A DNA stretch of 64,000 bases from Sanderia malayensis (taxonomy: Eukaryota; Cnidaria; Scyphozoa; Semaeostomeae; Pelagiidae): the NCBI GenBank assembly GCA_013076295.1, contig RQOL01000861.1, forward strand, positions 806,001-870,000, in the 5' to 3' direction. A model generated the notes under the pieces. The model searched no databases. It was not told the origin of the DNA and was given only the letters and a program-made list of their open reading frames with translations. Each line of letters begins with the position of its first letter. The first letter of the stretch is position 1. Positions 47,501 to 59,273 of the stretch are shown here, one piece after another. The translations under genes were made by a program, and so were the position numbers.

Positions 47501-50500
47501 AAATTGCAAACTAAATTATTATCAGGAGCTACACCTTCGATGAAGTACGAGAAAACGCTACAACTGCCACGAGGCAGAAAACCGCAACTTGAACTCATCA
47601 CAAGCATTGTATCTGCAACGAGTGATTACCCCCATTTCCCGAATGTAAAAGGGGTTAAAGTAGCTGTATATACTTGACAAACATCTCGATTCGGTGGAAT
47701 TTGCAATCAGTGTGACAAATTCAAATTCAAATTCAAATTCGTGTAAATCAGCAACAATCAAATAGTTTTTTACTCACGGCGCATGCGTCGTGTAGTCTAT
47801 ATGGCCAAGTCCGGACAAAATTCTTGTACCATCAGGTATTGCGAAATTTGAAATTCTAAAATGTTCCCATACAAATCTCTCATAAAAGTCGCGCGCAAAA
47901 TTTTATTCTTATGTAAATTAGGAGATCATGCAGCTGAAAACAATTGCAAGCTGTCATTATTTTCAGTTGCTGGTTTGGTTATTAATATTTATTTGTGCGT
48001 GGCCAGAATCAGTAAGGCCCAAAAAAAACGCCAACTTATGCTGAGAAAGAACACAGGAGCTGCTTTCCTGTCGTGGGGATAAATTGACCAAAACCAACGC
48101 CCGCAAGTTAAGAGAAAAGCCGCGCGGAAGCACAGCAGGCCCCAAAAACCACTGCACCATCACCTGCACCATCATTATGTTTTACTGTCTTCAGCAGGAG
48201 ATATTAAAGGAATCCCTGTCCAGAAAATCCTGACTTCAGATTTTAAATTGTTGATGATTACGTGCATTTAATTTAGTTTCTTGTCAGTCTGGGGCTGCCT
48301 AAATCCACTCACCTGCTTCTGGGTACTGCTCCGCTCCCATGAAGTCACATCAACAAAGATTTGTTTTTTGGTTTTCAAACTGAGTGTACTTTTCAAAACA
48401 TATCGTTTTAATGAAATGCTAGATGCTTGAGGGTATAGGCCGTGTACCCTGAAGGGTCACTTTCCTTTAATTTAGGTTGATAGAAAAACGGATTAAATAA
48501 CAAAATAGGGTACAACATCATCTCTGGATATAGTTGCCTAGGACATTGGGGGAACCGAAACGGTTTGCGAGCCCAGCGCCCTAATTTTTCCTAAGCGATC
48601 AGTTTGGAGATTCTGCGAAGGTGGTATCAAACTAGGCCAGATTGAGAGAAGGGAAAGTATTCGAAATTTCATATCAAGCTATTCCTGTCTGAAAAGTCGG
48701 CATGTGCAGATAACGAAAGAGCCCCAAATAAGGCTTGATGAAGGATATTGCCGCCAGCCACTCGTAAGTGTTGTAAGGGTGGCGACGTACGCAAAATAGA
48801 AGCAAAATTGGGCATGGGTGTTAAATATTAAACTGTAGATATTTGAATGAAGCGCATACTCATCAGAATTGGCCCAATACTTGTAAACGGAAACAGCGCC
48901 TCCGACAAACAGCACCGAAATCATGCCCAATTTCAGATTATGCTAAATTTTACGCCAAATGACGATTACTGTTCAAAAATATACCAAAGCATAATACTAT
49001 GCTGGGTCTGGTCACTGTTTGGGATACTTATTGTGAACCTTTTCGGTTTAGGGTGAACATATTTGTTCTGTCCGCAAACGAGAACAAATATGGCCTTGAA
49101 ATAAGGAAAATAAACCAATCAGAGACAGATACCCCTGTTGTTGCCACACCCTGGCGGCAAGGGCGATAGATTTGTGATTTTCACGGATTTTCACGGATAC
49201 ACCCTTTCCGAATTGGAGGGAAAAACCAGAAAGCAAGCTACTGTATCATGGCAAACAGCTAAGAAGGGTGATGCTAGTAGTAAAGTAACGAAAACTGTAA
49301 AGCTTTGTGTGATAATGACTTTCAGGCTACCGAACCTACAAAGGTGCTGGTGGGACATTTGTAATGCTCTAAAAATAATGCAGCCGTGCGGGGGCTAATT
49401 AGCATTTGAGAATTGATATCGAGACAACTAATTGACATTGCAATCGCATGACAAGGGCCTAATGCCCAGGCTAAACGTCACAAACAAGCCTGAACGGACG
49501 CGCCCTTGCTTTGCATGGCAGAAATATACTTAGATTTTGTGCAAAATTTCCCCCCCCCCCAGATGTTCTAGAATCAGCAGCACCTACTTCCAACCTGGGA
49601 TTCCTGGTCTAAAGCTATAAATATACAAGCTATAAATGTACCAGCAAGAAGTGAACGAAACTACAAGCAAGAAAAACCCCAAACATGAAGTGGCGTTAAA
49701 TGAAAACATATAATAGGCGTACAGTGGTGGGGGGTATCAAGAGGGGGAGATGATAAAAACAACCCTAGTGGCCATGGATAACAAGGCAGCAGAAAATAGG
49801 CCCTCCCCCAAGTGAGTTACTCTTACAGACCTTACAGTAAGACGAAGCGAGGCGAAATCACACGCAAAATATGCTGACTAGATAAACAGCAAAGTAAGCT
49901 AAGCCTAGCTCAATAATGCGTGTGCAGGAAATAATTGGTACCCGACTACAAATATTAAGAAACGACCTCACCGGGATAGCTTGTATATGCTTGTGTATGT
50001 GGCTCTGGGAGGTAGCTATGCTATGGAAGACATCGGCCAGTCGGGCGTCATATTGTGTTGTGAGCAGCAGTAAACGACGAACTTCCCAGAAAATATTTAT
50101 CATATTTGAGAGAACACAACATAAAGAAATTGTGCTAGCTCTCTGAGTTCCAACGAAGAATGATTAGAAATGCTACACTCTGTACTCCTATATGCCCCAA
50201 GGATTTAATCCCTACAAAACGTGCCGCAGTAGCCGCGTGGCAAGTCTCCCAGTGCCCCAATATCCGGGGTGTTACTGAAATAGCCATACGTGTTAATGAA
50301 GAACTTGAACCGTGCCGCCATCTCCACACGAATATATTATCAGCGAGCGATGCAATTTCTTTCAACCTTAACCATTTTTAAATTGCATTTAAAATCATTG
50401 ATTTTCATCAAGTGTCATTTCAAATAATGTGCAAATTGCTCCCCTGTCTACCTTCTCAGTTACCATTTGTCATCATGAAACAAGATGCATTCTTGTTGTA

Positions 50501-53500
50501 ACTATGCATCCTGGGTGTCAACTTTCACATTCTCAGTTATTCCCTGGAAAGTGAACAGAGATTTAACCGTGGAATGTTACTCAGTCTATTTTTGTCTGCT
50601 GTACTAGAAAAATATCAAAGAATTGCTTTAATGCACATTCTTAAAAGCTTTTCTTATGATGCATTTAAATTTTAGCCTCATAGAAAGCAGAACAATGCTT
50701 GCAGACATCAACTTAAACCATTTAAGAAATTTAATTTCTATTTGACAAAGCCTTATACAGGTGTAGATAAGCTTATCTTTCAAGAGGGACCTTAGGTTTA
50801 ACAAGGCCATTTTCAAGGGAAAAGAATGTATTTGAAGTCATAGAATGACAAAAATTAAGTTAGTAAATAACAAAGGAAGGCATTGGTGACCACAAAACGT
50901 TTTTAATGCTGTTAGTGCTGCACAAATTCAAATCTCCAAAGTCTCAGAATGCAACTTCAATTGCTTATTAGTTAGCCATATTTCATATTAGATATAACAA
51001 AGTGTAACACTGTCATACTAAAGATACCAGTTAATTGCATTTTTTAAGTAACTACCAATTCTCTTAACTTTTTTATTATTTTATTTACTTTTCAATATGA
51101 ATGAGTTTGAAAGCAGTTCTACTTTTGGTGGATGGTGTAAAGAGCATGTCTTTTTGTTTCAGTTATCAATTGTTTGAAATGTTACTGTGACGACTGTCCC
51201 CACTCACACAATAACAGCTGTGTAACAACCTCAAAAAATTGCTACACAAGAGTTGAACGCAATGCAGATGACAAGATTATTGTCAGAAAAGGATGTTTAT
51301 CAAATGAAAATGTTGCCTTTATATTTTGTCAAGCCACTGATTTTAACAAGAATGTATCATGCTGCAATACAGACATGTGCAATCAGTTGACAAAATTGAC
51401 TCTCAAGTCAACACAAACTGGTATGTTCACTGGGTTTTTAACCACCCTTTTTATCTTATTGGATATCTTGTTTCATAGAAATACCCATTCTTATTCATTT
51501 TTATATTTATCATATCTATATGCATTTTTAAGTGAAATAAAAACTCTGTATTGGGGAAAGTTTTCTTGCTATAAGCAAGAAGCAAGAAGACCTTTTCTAA
51601 GTCAGGTCAGGAGACCTTTCCTAAGTCTACAGAGTCAGAGTCAGGAGAAGTCAGGAAACTCATTTGTAATTAGTCTCCAACCTTTTGTGCCTTTAAAATA
51701 CAATTTACGGTAGTAAATATCTGATATCAACTTCTCCTTTTTTGAGATGCCGCTCTGTAAGAAAGGTCCCATATACAATTAACTCAAATACCCAATTATT
51801 TGATATTGCTAGCTTCGAAATGGACAATTATTTGATACGTCTCTTTTGATCATGTCTGCTTCTACTGATTTTCAAGCACTTAGAATTTTCATTTTGATAA
51901 ATTGAATTGAACACTAAATTAATTAGTAAGTAGAATTGCCTGCATATATATTAAGTTATCAAATGCATTTTGTGAATAAAAGAGAAATAAACGCCCTGTC
52001 TGGTTCTGGATTGCCTTTGAAATTCATTAGTAATGGGCTAAATCATATATAGTTTTTCCAAATGGGTGTCCTATTTTGATTCTTGCTTTGCTCAAGAAAA
52101 CTGAAATTGTTTCCCCAAAATTGATTCTAACCAACAGCTTTGCCTTTCTGCTCTTTTTTTTCCCCGGATCTTTCAATGTGTTATTGTTTATTGTCTTTAT
52201 TGTAAATTGTCTTTCTGGATGCTGATTTCCTTTGTTTATGCTTTAGATTTGACAAATAATTCTCTTAGCTTGAATAAAATGTTGTTCCCAAAAGTGTTTT
52301 CCAATTCTAACATTGCTGCTCTTTTTTATTTTCTTTAGTAAATACACAAAGTGAAAGAAAGTCAAACAACCTCTCTGCGATTGGTGTTGCTCTTGTCATT
52401 GCCATTCCCAGTGCTGTAATATGCATTCTTGGTATAGTTGCAGTGCTGTGGTACAATCGGTATTACAGCAGAAAAGCTAGTTCCAACATGCTCAATAAGT
52501 ACATCAATGTAGAAGTTGGCAGAGATTTTCTGTCCAACTTTGAAGTTGACAAAAACAAGAGACTGAAAGATATTATTGATGCAAGCATGTCAGGTAAGAC
52601 TTTGGTCATATGTGTTTAATTTTATTAGTAAAAGTTTTAAATGACTTGGGGTCTTTCTCAGTCATTCTCCAACTTTCTACCCTAAATACTTTCGAAATGG
52701 ACAAGGTAAGGATAGTAATGAAGCTTAAATTGAATTTGATTCATCAATGGTTTCTACAGCGTTACTTTTTGGAGTAACAGAATAATTTGTCAAAGAAGTT
52801 TTTATTTTTAAGAGTACCATATTTTACTTAGCTGTGTTAGCTATAAGCAACGCCCCTCTCTTTTAATAGTCCCTGTTTTAATTGACGCCTCTTCTAGAAT
52901 CTAAAATGTTTACAAACCATCTGCTGGACGTTAATTAGAAAAATTACTATAGATTTCAGTCGAATAGAAATTCATAGACTCTGTATCATTGTATAGTATG
53001 GCATAGTATAGTATATTATTATTTCGCATACTATAGCATAGTGTAGTATAGCATAGTATATAGTATGGCATTGGTTTGATAACTGGTCAAAGCCGAAGCG
53101 TCGTTTTAGATTTTTATTCACATAGTTTCACGTGTAGGAATTTATTTGACACATTTCTTTTGGTTGACTCCCAAGGAACTTTTCTAGAGAATATAGTTCC
53201 AATGTTTAAGAGTTTGAGTTAAGCGAACACGAGTTATTCAGAGTCGACTGCTCTGTACTGTGTCTACTTCCTCGCGTGTCTGACTTGGTAAGGAATTATG
53301 TCTTTAAATAGTTCTGACATCACTTGCATTGTATTGTCTCTAGGAAGTGGTGCTGGGTTGCCATTGCTAGCTCAGCGAACTATTGCACGGCAAATCGTAC
53401 TCTGCGAATGCATTGGAAAGGGGCGATTTGGTGACGTACATCGAGGAACATGGAATGGCGAAAACGTTGCAGTGAAAATATTTACGTCACGTGAAGAAAC

Positions 53501-56500
53501 TTCATGGTTCAGAGAGGCGCAAATTTATCAAACTACGATGTTACGTCACAAAAATATCCTTGGTGGGTTTATCGTTATATTCTTCAAATATTTTTATATG
53601 ATCCATTTTTATCGTAGTTTATATTGATTGTTTGATAGTTCATTTATTGGGTTCTTGAATTTGATGCTGCTGTTTGTTTCACATAAACCTGTCTTGTCAC
53701 TTGTTCATTTTTTGTTTATCGTAGTTTATATTGATTGTTTCATAGTTCATTTATTGGGTTCTTGAATTTGATGCTGCTGTTTGTTTCACATAAACCTGTC
53801 TTGTCACTTGTTCATTTTTTGTTTATTTATTTGTTCGCCTTTCTGTTTTCTCTACACTACCCATCCTTTTATGTCTCTATTTATTTTCTTGTTTTGTAAT
53901 CCTCTTTCGGTGCTTGACTGCAGGTTTCATAGCTGCAGACAACAAAGACAACGGAACGTGGACCCAGTTGTGGATTGTATCAGAGTACCAAGAGAATGGC
54001 TCGTTGTACGACTACCTTCAGCGAGTGACGTTGAACGTAAATCAACTTCTGAGTATTATTTACACCATAGCAAATGGCCTAGCGCATCTTCACATGGAAA
54101 TATTGGGCACCGAAGGAAAACCATCCATTGCACACCGTGACATCAAAAGCAAAAATATCCTCGTGAAATGGGATGGTAAGATAAATTCAACTGTTGTTTA
54201 TCTCTTGTATGTCTTATATTGGTCTCTGAGATGAGATATATAAACGCCCTTGGGCGATGCAAACCTTGGACATGGGTCCCTAATCGTGTTCAGGCCATGT
54301 GGTTGTGAAACATTTAGTGCAACGTTTTGAATGTAGAAAAGTCTTATGCTTTTCTAGGCAACTAATATGTAACAAATAGTCAACATTTATTAAAGTCGTG
54401 AAACCTATCGTATTCTATGGTTGCATTGTTAGCAGACCTGATTACGTTGTCACTCTGTTCATATTATTGCTAAGAGCGGGTTCTTTTACGTATGAATTGC
54501 TACATGTAATGATTAATTTTCCATAAAAGGTACATGCTGCATTGCTGACTTTGGTCTTGCTGTTCTACATTCGTCAACATCTGGAAGCTTAGATATGCCG
54601 ACGAATAACAGGATTGGAACAAAGAGATACCTTGCACCGGAGATATTGAATGACGCCGTCAATGTTCTGTATTTTGATTCGTACAAAAGAGCTGATGTCT
54701 ACGCCGCTGGACTGGTTTTCTGGGAAGCATGTCGCCGATGCGTAATTAATGGTATGAAATGATTTGTTTTTATTGTTGTTTCGCCAGCTTTTTTGATATC
54801 GCAGTAAGAACACTTATTGAGTGGGGCAATTGATTCTGATATTTTCCAGCATACCAAACGTTTAAGAGAATGTTCAGATAGTTTTTAGGATATCTTGCAA
54901 TTTTAGATGATTTGTGGAGATATTTGAGAGGGTTGGCAGATATGTTTCACAGTTCTTAGTAGTGATATTCCTATCATTTTCTCATATATTTATAAATTTC
55001 GTTTCGATTGATGGCTATTTTGAATACATGCAGTTAAAATATCGACCCCCTGCAAGTATGTCCCACCGTACTGTTTGTCTTCGGATTATTTTGCATCTTA
55101 AGGAGGTAAACATCGTTATTTGCCACCTCACTCTGATATATTCTAGACTCATTACATGGCGTCCCTGTGTTTAGCTCGACTCTCGCTACCCAACAGGGAC
55201 TTATCACATTTGAGTATCAAAAATCGGAACTCGGGAACAAATTTTTGTTCCTCCATTCACAGAGCAGAGTTTCAAAATACGTCGTTCTGATTGGTCTATT
55301 CAAATATTTTCATCGACATCGAGGCCAATAACGGCGTTTGTGTCAAAAATGCTTACCCCCTGGTTTTCAAGAGTAGCTTGGCATGGCATGAAACTATAAC
55401 ATTTTCAAAATTCAAATGAAGTTACAAATGAATTTCTCCAGACCGTAGGCAAATGTATGAATTTTTTAAAGCAGTGATGGATAAAGACGGAGTTGTTTAG
55501 AAAGAATTTCAGCGACTTTTATATAAGAAAAGTTGTGAAGGCAGTAATGAATTTCAACTGGTTCAGGAAAGATATTTTGTTTGGTGGCGTTTTCCATGAA
55601 ATTGTTTTGGTTTTTAAAGAGACTTGCGAATAGGCCGGTATTTTGCAGCTCAAAACACTCCTCCAAATTTGTGATAGAATTTGCTTTACACTCATTAAGG
55701 GTTTGTTTATTTGTGGAACCTTTTTTTTGCATTGACATAGCAATTTATTTGTTCATAGCAGGACTTGCAAAAGTAATGTTTCGAAAACTTTTACTTTTTA
55801 TCAACCATTTGAATTTACGAGATCTGCATCTTCAACCCGAGAAATCTAAAAATTCCTCCTTGCCGTGTAGCTACAACTCTACAATTTACGCAAAAAGCTT
55901 GCTGCTTTAATTTCGATACGTTTATTTTCATTGCTTCACTAACATGTTTTCCCAATAAAAATCAATTTATCGCCTCAAATTCTCCACTGTATTTGGTTTG
56001 TTTTCAATATTCAATGCCACAGGTGTCCCTCTCAGACTGCACTGACGCAAGTGGGTTTTTAATTCATTATCAAATATCCCGCCAACCAAACCTGCAAAGC
56101 AGACTGGCATCCCTACAGATCATAGTCCTGGACTTTGCTTGCAAGGGGGTCGTGTCATGAAAAATTTAAGAATAAATGAAATCGAGGCCAATCATTTTTG
56201 TCCGGTTTTCGCAATAGCAATGTGATAAGTCCCTGTTGGGTAGCGAGTCGAGCTAAACACAGGGACGCAATGTAATGAGTCTAGATATATTCCATGCTGC
56301 AGCAGTTGATCATTATCCCTCCTACCTTTGATAATCATGACCAATGATTAATATTATTACCAATTTGCCCCGTTTAGGTGAAGTTGCCGAATACCAGCCT
56401 CCATATTACGACATGGTACCGTCAGATCCAACTCTTGAGGATGTGAGGAGTGTTATTTGTAATCAAGGCAAGCGACCGCTTATGCAACCATACTGGCATA

Positions 56501-56882
56501 AAGATGAGGTAATTGTTTCACTATTGCCAATTGTATGAGGAAGATGCCAAATTATTTAATTTTGCTGTGCAGCTGAAGCTCGTTAAATCTGTTTTCTTTG
56601 AGTTTAAACTATCTTTGTATGCTTTATGATCGACTCTCATTAAGGCCAACTCTCTTTAGCTTAAGCAAGTTTTCCATTACACTATCGAGATTTTTATATG
56701 ATTATTCTTAACATTTTGCACACTTTAACCATGGCTTGTTCTCTGTTATTTTCCAGGTACTTGTTCGCGTAATGAAAGTAATCAAAGAGTGTTGGTATCA
56801 CGACGGAGCTGCCAGACTCACGTCTTTGAGAATAAAGAAAAACGTTGCTCAAGTATGCAATGATGTTGGTGTACGGACTTGA
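44522..56882 (+). CDS. TGF-beta/activin type I receptor (ALK4/5/7 group)
   Basis: Eight exons, all phases consistent: 44522-44576, 51163-51420, 52339-52593, 53344-53562, 53924-54175, 54530-54751, 56378-56508, 56757-56882; 505 aa. Exon 1 is a signal peptide. Exon 2 is the Cys-rich ligand-binding domain ([10 protein letters not shown] ... CCNTDMCN). A transmembrane helix lies near residues 120-145. The GS box is [10 protein letters not shown], then RTIARQI. The Ser/Thr kinase has GKGRFGDV, the ATP-binding Lys ~234 (VAVKIF), HRDIKSKN ~333-340, DFG, YLAPE and [16 protein letters not shown]. The L45 loop reads [11 protein letters not shown], as in ALK4/5, which predicts Smad2/3 rather than Smad1/5 signalling. 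It needs a type II receptor to phosphorylate the GS box. Orthology to ALK4, 5 or 7 individually cannot be assigned in a non-bilaterian. Intron 1 is 6.6 kb because of inserted elements. Confidence 0.95.
45341..45572. mobile_element. 'gcccc'-type MITE in receptor intron 1
   Basis: Left end ATACCTTAATTTCTTGAATA and right end TTTAATGATTTACAGTAT are imperfect inverted repeats. The blocks GAATAAGCCCCC and GGGCTTATTTAA relate it to 41088-41175 and more distantly to 35968-36286. Confidence 0.65.
45904..45997. repeat. Repeat B2 (outer)
   Basis: 94 bp, identical to 46373-46466 by direct reading; begins TTAAGCTATCTCAAG and ends CAAACTCCG. Confidence 0.9.
46099..46373. repeat. Repeat A2 (inner)
   Basis: 275 bp, no difference from 50125-50399 by direct reading. 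The short ORFs of 73-76 codons it contains on both strands recur unchanged in the other copy and are not separate genes. Confidence 0.92.
46373..46466. repeat. Repeat B1 (inner)
   Basis: Abuts A2 without spacer (shared T at 46373), reproducing the joined ends of the element. Confidence 0.9.
46825..47018. repeat. Seven ~28-bp tandem repeats inside the retroelement
   Basis: The unit starts ACCTTCAACGAGGT followed by about 14 variable AT-rich bases; copies begin near 46825, 46852, 46882, 46910, 46938, 46966 and 46993. The core is a near-palindrome (ACCT ... AGGT). It lies between the recombinase fragment and repeat B1. Confidence 0.85.
47211..47393 (-). pseudogene. Tyrosine recombinase C-terminal fragment
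   Basis: A 60-codon frame containing [18 protein letters not shown] and EAYIKLP. This matches the end of DIRS/Ngaro-type tyrosine recombinases, where the segment carries the second His/Trp box (GRW) and the nucleophile Tyr (AYxxYI). The upstream HxxR box is not in this frame; an out-of-context HIAR occurs just upstream beyond a stop. It is therefore a broken remnant. Confidence 0.68.
50125..50399. repeat. Repeat A1 (outer)
   Basis: The terminal repeat at the 5' end of the minus-strand element, matching A2 base for base over 275 bp. Confidence 0.92.
52975..53070. repeat. AT-rich 'ATAGTATAG' degenerate repeat
   Basis: Repeated TATAGTATGGCATAG-like units in receptor intron 3, partly palindromic; 52830-52920 just before has GCCCC blocks of a decayed MITE. 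Confidence 0.6.
53611..53824. repeat. 107-bp tandem duplication in receptor intron 4
   Basis: Two head-to-tail copies (53611-53717, 53718-53824) with one visible difference (TTTGATAG versus TTTCATAG). Very recent duplication; intronic. Confidence 0.92.
55143..56284. mobile_element. 1.14 kb DNA transposon, long TIRs and 7-bp target duplication
   Basis: Ends CTAGACTCATTACATGGCGT and complement, continuing for about 75 bp at each side. Flanked by ATATATT at 55136-55142 and 56285-56291. Each terminal repeat contains its own hairpin (GTCCCTGT ... ACAGGGAC) around a GCTCGACTCTCGCTACCC-type block. The interior has only short ORFs (for example 55581-55910 plus) without recognisable domains, so it is non-autonomous. 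It lies in receptor intron 6. Confidence 0.88.
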
Positions 56883-58613
56883 ACCTATCGTCGCATCGTT
56901 ATCAGGTGCGATGTATCTATACGACATATTACCTTGTAAATATATGTGAAGGGAGTTACCTCGAGCATTTTATCAAAGGATCTGTCGGGTGCCCGGTTTT
57001 CAATCGGAACTTCCTTCTCCATGCAATACTTTATGTTTGCAGCTGAGTTATGCATGCCAGATAAATTTGCTTATAACGGACAGCAATCAGTTTGGTCCTG
57101 GAAAGACGACACGGACAATTGATAAACACTGCAATGTAGTGTAGTTTTGGAGGCGGCTATGTTCTCCTGTGCTACATGATGTGACTTTCTTGACATTCAA
57201 CCATGGTATTCTGAATATCTTGACTTTCTGGGCTTCAATCCTGGCACATCGCGAATGCATGGCCGTCTTATAGATGCGGCATTTTAAAACTTTACATATT
57301 CGTCTGTGTTAAGAGAGAAAGCCACTGCACAGTATAACTTGAACCAAACGTACTGAGCTAAATCGACTAACCACTTAAATCAAATTTAGGGTTCAAAATC
57401 TCCCCTTCGTTTTTATTTCCATTTTATGTGCTTCAGATTTAATTCCCAGTGACTGACTGATGTTCGACTAGATGAGACCAAGATAACACTCCCTTATCTT
57501 ATTGAGACTTGACTTGTTTTTAAAATTTGTTTCTTTGCTGCATCACATGCTAGCCTTAGTTGGAATCTGTTTGTGAAAGAACTAACTTTGATCTAGCGAC
57601 TCCCTCCCTTTTTTTGGAAGTTACATTTTTTAATTTTGTGTTTTAATTAATGGCTGATGTTTTTGGTTTTTAACGATTCAATTTCACAGTTTTATCGACT
57701 GTGTTTTATTTTTATTTTCAAAATGTATAGTAGTGCATAGAATGATTGTCATGGGTACAACAGCCAGTGGGTACTCGGCTGCATAATTTGTATATTGCTG
57801 GCAGTAGTATATAGTATATAGTACAGTAAACACCCGTATATAAGAACTAGTAAATTAAGAACCTTCCACGCTGAAAACCCTGCTCAAAACAATAGAAGAG
57901 ACAATAGACTATTGTATTTGAACAATAAACTGGATGCAGAATTCACAGGTTCTTATGCACGGGTGTTCACTGTATTGTGAGACTTTGGTGCGCTGTATGG
58001 TTTTGTCTAACTTTTTATTCTAGTTATCTTTTAAGCTATCACCGAGCAATGATTTTCACTATCATTTTTCCCACCAAATAGTACTCGTTAATGCAGATGT
58101 TAAAATGTCTCTCGTCAACGAACTTTTATGATGACGTCATTTCCCATAGATTAATACCTTTAATGCCATTGTTTCCAAATAAGAACATTAAAACAACCCA
58201 AATTGATGGCTGCAGCTTTCTTATATTTTAACTTCATAACCTTATATTAGCATTGCATTAGTAGCAATGTGTTTCTGCATTTTGTAAATAAGCAGTTAAA
58301 AACTAGCTAGTCCAAACATATTTTAACTGTTTTATAGGAATTAGTGTTCCGTAGTAGTAGAATTGTAGAGAATTCTTTTGTATCTTTTATTGATTAATAT
58401 GATTATATTAAGACAAAATGTGTATGGTAGTGGTTAACAGTGCATAAAAGAATAAAGTAGAATGAGTGGGGTTATATCCACTTTTGCCTTTTTTCTATTC
58501 TTACTGATTTTGCTGTTTTGAAGCCAAATACAAAAAATGTGCCGAATTACAGGGTAACAGTCAAATATATGAAAACGTTAAGTTTGCTACTATGTCAAAA
58601 TGACAAGATTGTA
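56883..58613. other. Receptor 3' region
   Basis: No coding signal. Contains the complete MITE at 57824-57972 and a candidate plus-strand AATAAA at 58451-58456 that would give a 3' UTR of about 1.6 kb. A closer polyadenylation site cannot be excluded. Confidence 0.5.
57824..57972. mobile_element. Tc1/mariner-type MITE, complete copy
   Basis: 149 bp, TA|CAGTAAACACCCGTATA ... GCACGGGTGTTCACTG|TA, perfect TA duplication. The interior has a second palindrome (CAATAGACTATTG). Reference copy for 1192-1318 and 31352-31498. Confidence 0.9.
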
Positions 58614-58619
58614 TTTATT
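58614..58619 (-). terminator. Polyadenylation signal AATAAA (minus strand)
   Basis: TTTATT on the plus strand, about 50 bp past the stop of the 58670-59273 gene. The plus-strand receptor signal candidate lies 160 bp to the left, so the two genes are closely convergent. Confidence 0.55.
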
Positions 58620-58669
58620 GAGATTTGTATCGTCTTGTTAGTGACTAGTATTGATTGATGAAAGTCAGT

Positions 58670-59273
58670 TCACGTATAGTGAGCCAGTGATTCAGCTCTG
58701 TCAAGATTATACGTATACTCTAATGCCGATGTGTGATGACTTGGATAGTCTCCAATGCCATTTGCAGATATTTTCTTTTGTACGAACGTAAGACTTGAAG
58801 GCTCAGGAACATGAAAATAAGACGACTTCTCATGCAGACTGCCAGTCAGATCTTTGTATTGCAAACGATGTTGGCTGACTTCTCTTTGATTCTTCTCGTC
58901 TCTGTCTCTCTCTCGATCTGGGATTCGATTGCTGAGAAGATAGAGCGGTTTATTTTGGATGATTGGAAACATGGCTTCCCGGTCAATCTTCCTTTTACCC
59001 AATACTCGATCGGGTTTATCACTATACCATGTCGGTCGAATTGGTTGCAGCTCTGGATCCATTAGTTCACGATTCTTCTTCAGCGTTTTTTCACTGATAT
59101 GTGATCTTCGATAGTCATTGAAGAACATCCTTGTGCCTTTGTCGGGAACGTAATGGTGCAGGGTATTTGTAAACAATTCAGGATGATAATATTTGTAGTC
59201 ATATTCATGGACATATGGCTTTTTAAAAGTGTCGTGTGTTGTTGAAAGCATCTTAGGAGCAACACGATAAGCC
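58670..59273 (-). CDS. Single-exon basic Tyr/His-rich protein, unknown function
   Basis: The frame is open from ATG 59365 (231 aa), but ATG 59273 (MAYRVAPKMLSTTHDTFKKP, 200 aa) is the more natural start. Upstream residues look untypical, and the YY1-type site lies at the upstream Met. The protein has no signal peptide or membrane segment. It is rich in Tyr, His, Pro, Arg and Lys, with short motifs such as HEYDYKYYHPELF, MFFNDYRRSHISEK, PIRPTWYSDKPDRVLGKRK and SHHTSALEYTYN. This texture is common among small microtubule-inner or sperm-tail proteins, but I do not recognise the family and the resemblance is compositional only. It is head to head with VPS39, 335 bp between ATGs. Confidence 0.72.

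Larger units (their letters stand above)
45904..50399 (-). mobile_element. Split-direct-repeat tyrosine-recombinase retroelement (Ngaro/PAT-like), RT not found
   Basis: Repeat A occurs at 50125-50399 and 46099-46373 (275 bp each, apparently identical). Repeat B occurs at 46373-46466 and 45904-45997 (94 bp each, apparently identical). Read on the minus strand the order is A1 - interior - B1-A2 - (101 bp) - B2. The inner A/B junction equals the joined outer ends, which is the hallmark of DIRS-superfamily elements of the Ngaro/PAT type that integrate from circles. A tyrosine-recombinase C-terminal fragment lies at the expected 3' end (47211-47393). The 3.66 kb interior shows no reverse transcriptase or RNase H ORF. 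The identical repeats argue for recent insertion of a non-autonomous copy. It sits wholly within receptor intron 1, antisense to it. Confidence 0.72.

Noticed and set aside
55466..55910. ORFs of 90-109 codons in the 55143-56284 transposon
   Set aside because: Overlapping on opposite strands with no transposase motif; treated as non-coding interior.
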